In this document: positions 4,937 to 5,120 of the stretch, in pieces
How positions within the stretch are numbered: the first letter of the stretch is position 1
How the letters are laid out: each line of letters begins with the position of its first letter
Source of the DNA: Niastella sp.
Lineage (GTDB): Bacteria; Bacteroidota; Bacteroidia; Chitinophagales; Chitinophagaceae
Assembly: GCA_021154515.1 (NCBI GenBank)
Contig: JAJKIL010000387.1
Coordinates: 1-5,120 of the forward strand
Length of the DNA stretch: 5,120 bases
Direction of reading: 5' to 3'
Program-made: the position numbers and the translations under genes
Notes under the pieces: generated by a model
The model's input: only the letters and a program-made list of their open reading frames with translations
Databases searched by the model: none
Told to the model about the DNA's origin: nothing

Positions 4937-4967
4937 TCCTATCCATCCCATAAATCCCAGTTCAGAC
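4927..4967. repeat. Right arm: ATCCCA-type words on a 9-bp register
   Basis: ATCCAA, ATCCTA, ATCCCA and ATCCCA begin at 4927, 4936, 4945 and 4954, exactly 9 bp apart, and are the complement of the left-arm words. The first two overlap the end of the GxxExxY gene (stop 4934-4936). The outer 14 bp match the left arm perfectly, and the arm ends one base before the trpD ATG. Confidence 0.78.
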
Positions 4968-4968
4968 A

Positions 4969-5120
4969 ATGAAAAAAATATTACAATACCTGTTTGAACA
5001 TAAAACCCTTAGCCGCGATCAGGCGAAAGACGTTTTATTAAACATTGGTAAAGGTGTTTATAACGAACATGAAGTAACGGCCTTTATGACCGTATACCTC
5101 ATGCGCAGTGTAACCATCGA
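4969..5120 (+). CDS. trpD: Anthranilate phosphoribosyltransferase TrpD (N-terminal part)
   Basis: The 50 visible residues, starting MKKILQYLFEHKTLSRDQAK and including VLLNIGKGVYNEHEVTAFMTVYLMRSVTI, match the N-terminal helical domain of TrpD (the 'L..L...Eea......i..G......ia.fl..l...g.t' pattern). TrpD transfers phosphoribose from PRPP to anthranilate, the second step of Trp synthesis; the catalytic PRPP-binding GTGGD motif would lie beyond the window. The ATG at 4969 begins one base after the right inverted-repeat arm. It should belong to the trpE-trpG transcript and so be under the attenuator, unless the cassette interferes. The gene runs off the window end. Confidence 0.95.
   Translation, partial: MKKILQYLFEHKTLSRDQAKDVLLNIGKGVYNEHEVTAFMTVYLMRSVTI

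Larger units (their letters stand above)
4399..4967. mobile_element. Putative IVS-like cassette inserted between trpG and trpD
   Basis: A perfect 14-bp inverted repeat (4399-4412 GTCTGAACTGGGAT; 4954-4967 ATCCCAGTTCAGAC) bounds a 569-bp unit carrying a GxxExxY-family gene. Inside it, TGGGATG (4416-4422) matches CATCCCA (4944-4950) after a 3-base mismatch, and 4457-4470 matches 4936-4949 in 13 of 14 bases. Without the unit, trpG and trpD would be nearly adjacent, as is common for these genes. No transposase is present and no target-site duplication was recognised. GxxExxY and four-helix-bundle (23S IVS) proteins are small orphan families often scattered in Bacteroidota and Leptospira genomes; mobility of this unit is inference. 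Confidence 0.55.

Overview
The window comes from a Bacteroidota chromosome, most likely family Chitinophagaceae (Chitinophaga/Niastella-like). This rests on a type IX secretion-like C-terminal domain, Bacteroidota-style promoter motifs (TTTG / TAnnTTTG), no clear Shine-Dalgarno sequences, moderate GC, and the sequence character of PdxJ, TrpE, TrpG and TrpD. The genus is inference; the phylum is fairly safe.

Layout. Positions 1-337: the end of a small T9SS-type C-terminal-domain protein and a strong intrinsic terminator. Positions 363-1082: pdxJ (pyridoxine 5'-phosphate synthase), whose 3' end runs into a degenerate 8-bp tandem repeat (1071-1134). Positions 1153-1434, minus strand: a small GNAT-type acetyltransferase, convergent with pdxJ. 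Positions 1603-2132: an overlapping two-gene module that looks like a type II toxin-antitoxin pair with a RelE/ParE-type toxin. Positions 2143-2309: a compact tryptophan attenuator, described below. Positions 2334-5120: the trp operon, trpE, trpG and the start of trpD (cut by the window end).

The most informative part is 2143-2309. A 20-codon reading frame too short for ordinary gene callers carries three consecutive Trp codons (HWWWH). A rho-independent terminator (stem 2281-2288/2293-2300, nine T) follows, 24 nt before trpE. The last codons of the leader (2235-2242) can form an 8-bp antiterminator with 2278-2285, which overlaps the terminator's 5' arm. This gives a complete ribosome-mediated attenuator: Trp starvation stalls the ribosome on the Trp codons, leaves 2235-2242 free and allows readthrough; Trp sufficiency lets the ribosome reach the stop codon, cover 2235-2242 and let the terminator form. 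TrpE and TrpG then form anthranilate synthase, and TrpD performs the next step, phosphoribosyl transfer to anthranilate.

The operon is interrupted between trpG and trpD by a ~569-bp unit (4399-4967). It is bounded by a perfect 14-bp inverted repeat that continues inward as arrays of TGGGAT-type words on a 9-bp register. It carries a GxxExxY-family (PD-(D/E)XK-like) gene that is frameshifted at UUU UAG A. It looks like an IVS-like passenger or mobile cassette. Whether the frameshift is decay, a sequencing error or programmed +1 frameshifting cannot be settled from the sequence alone.
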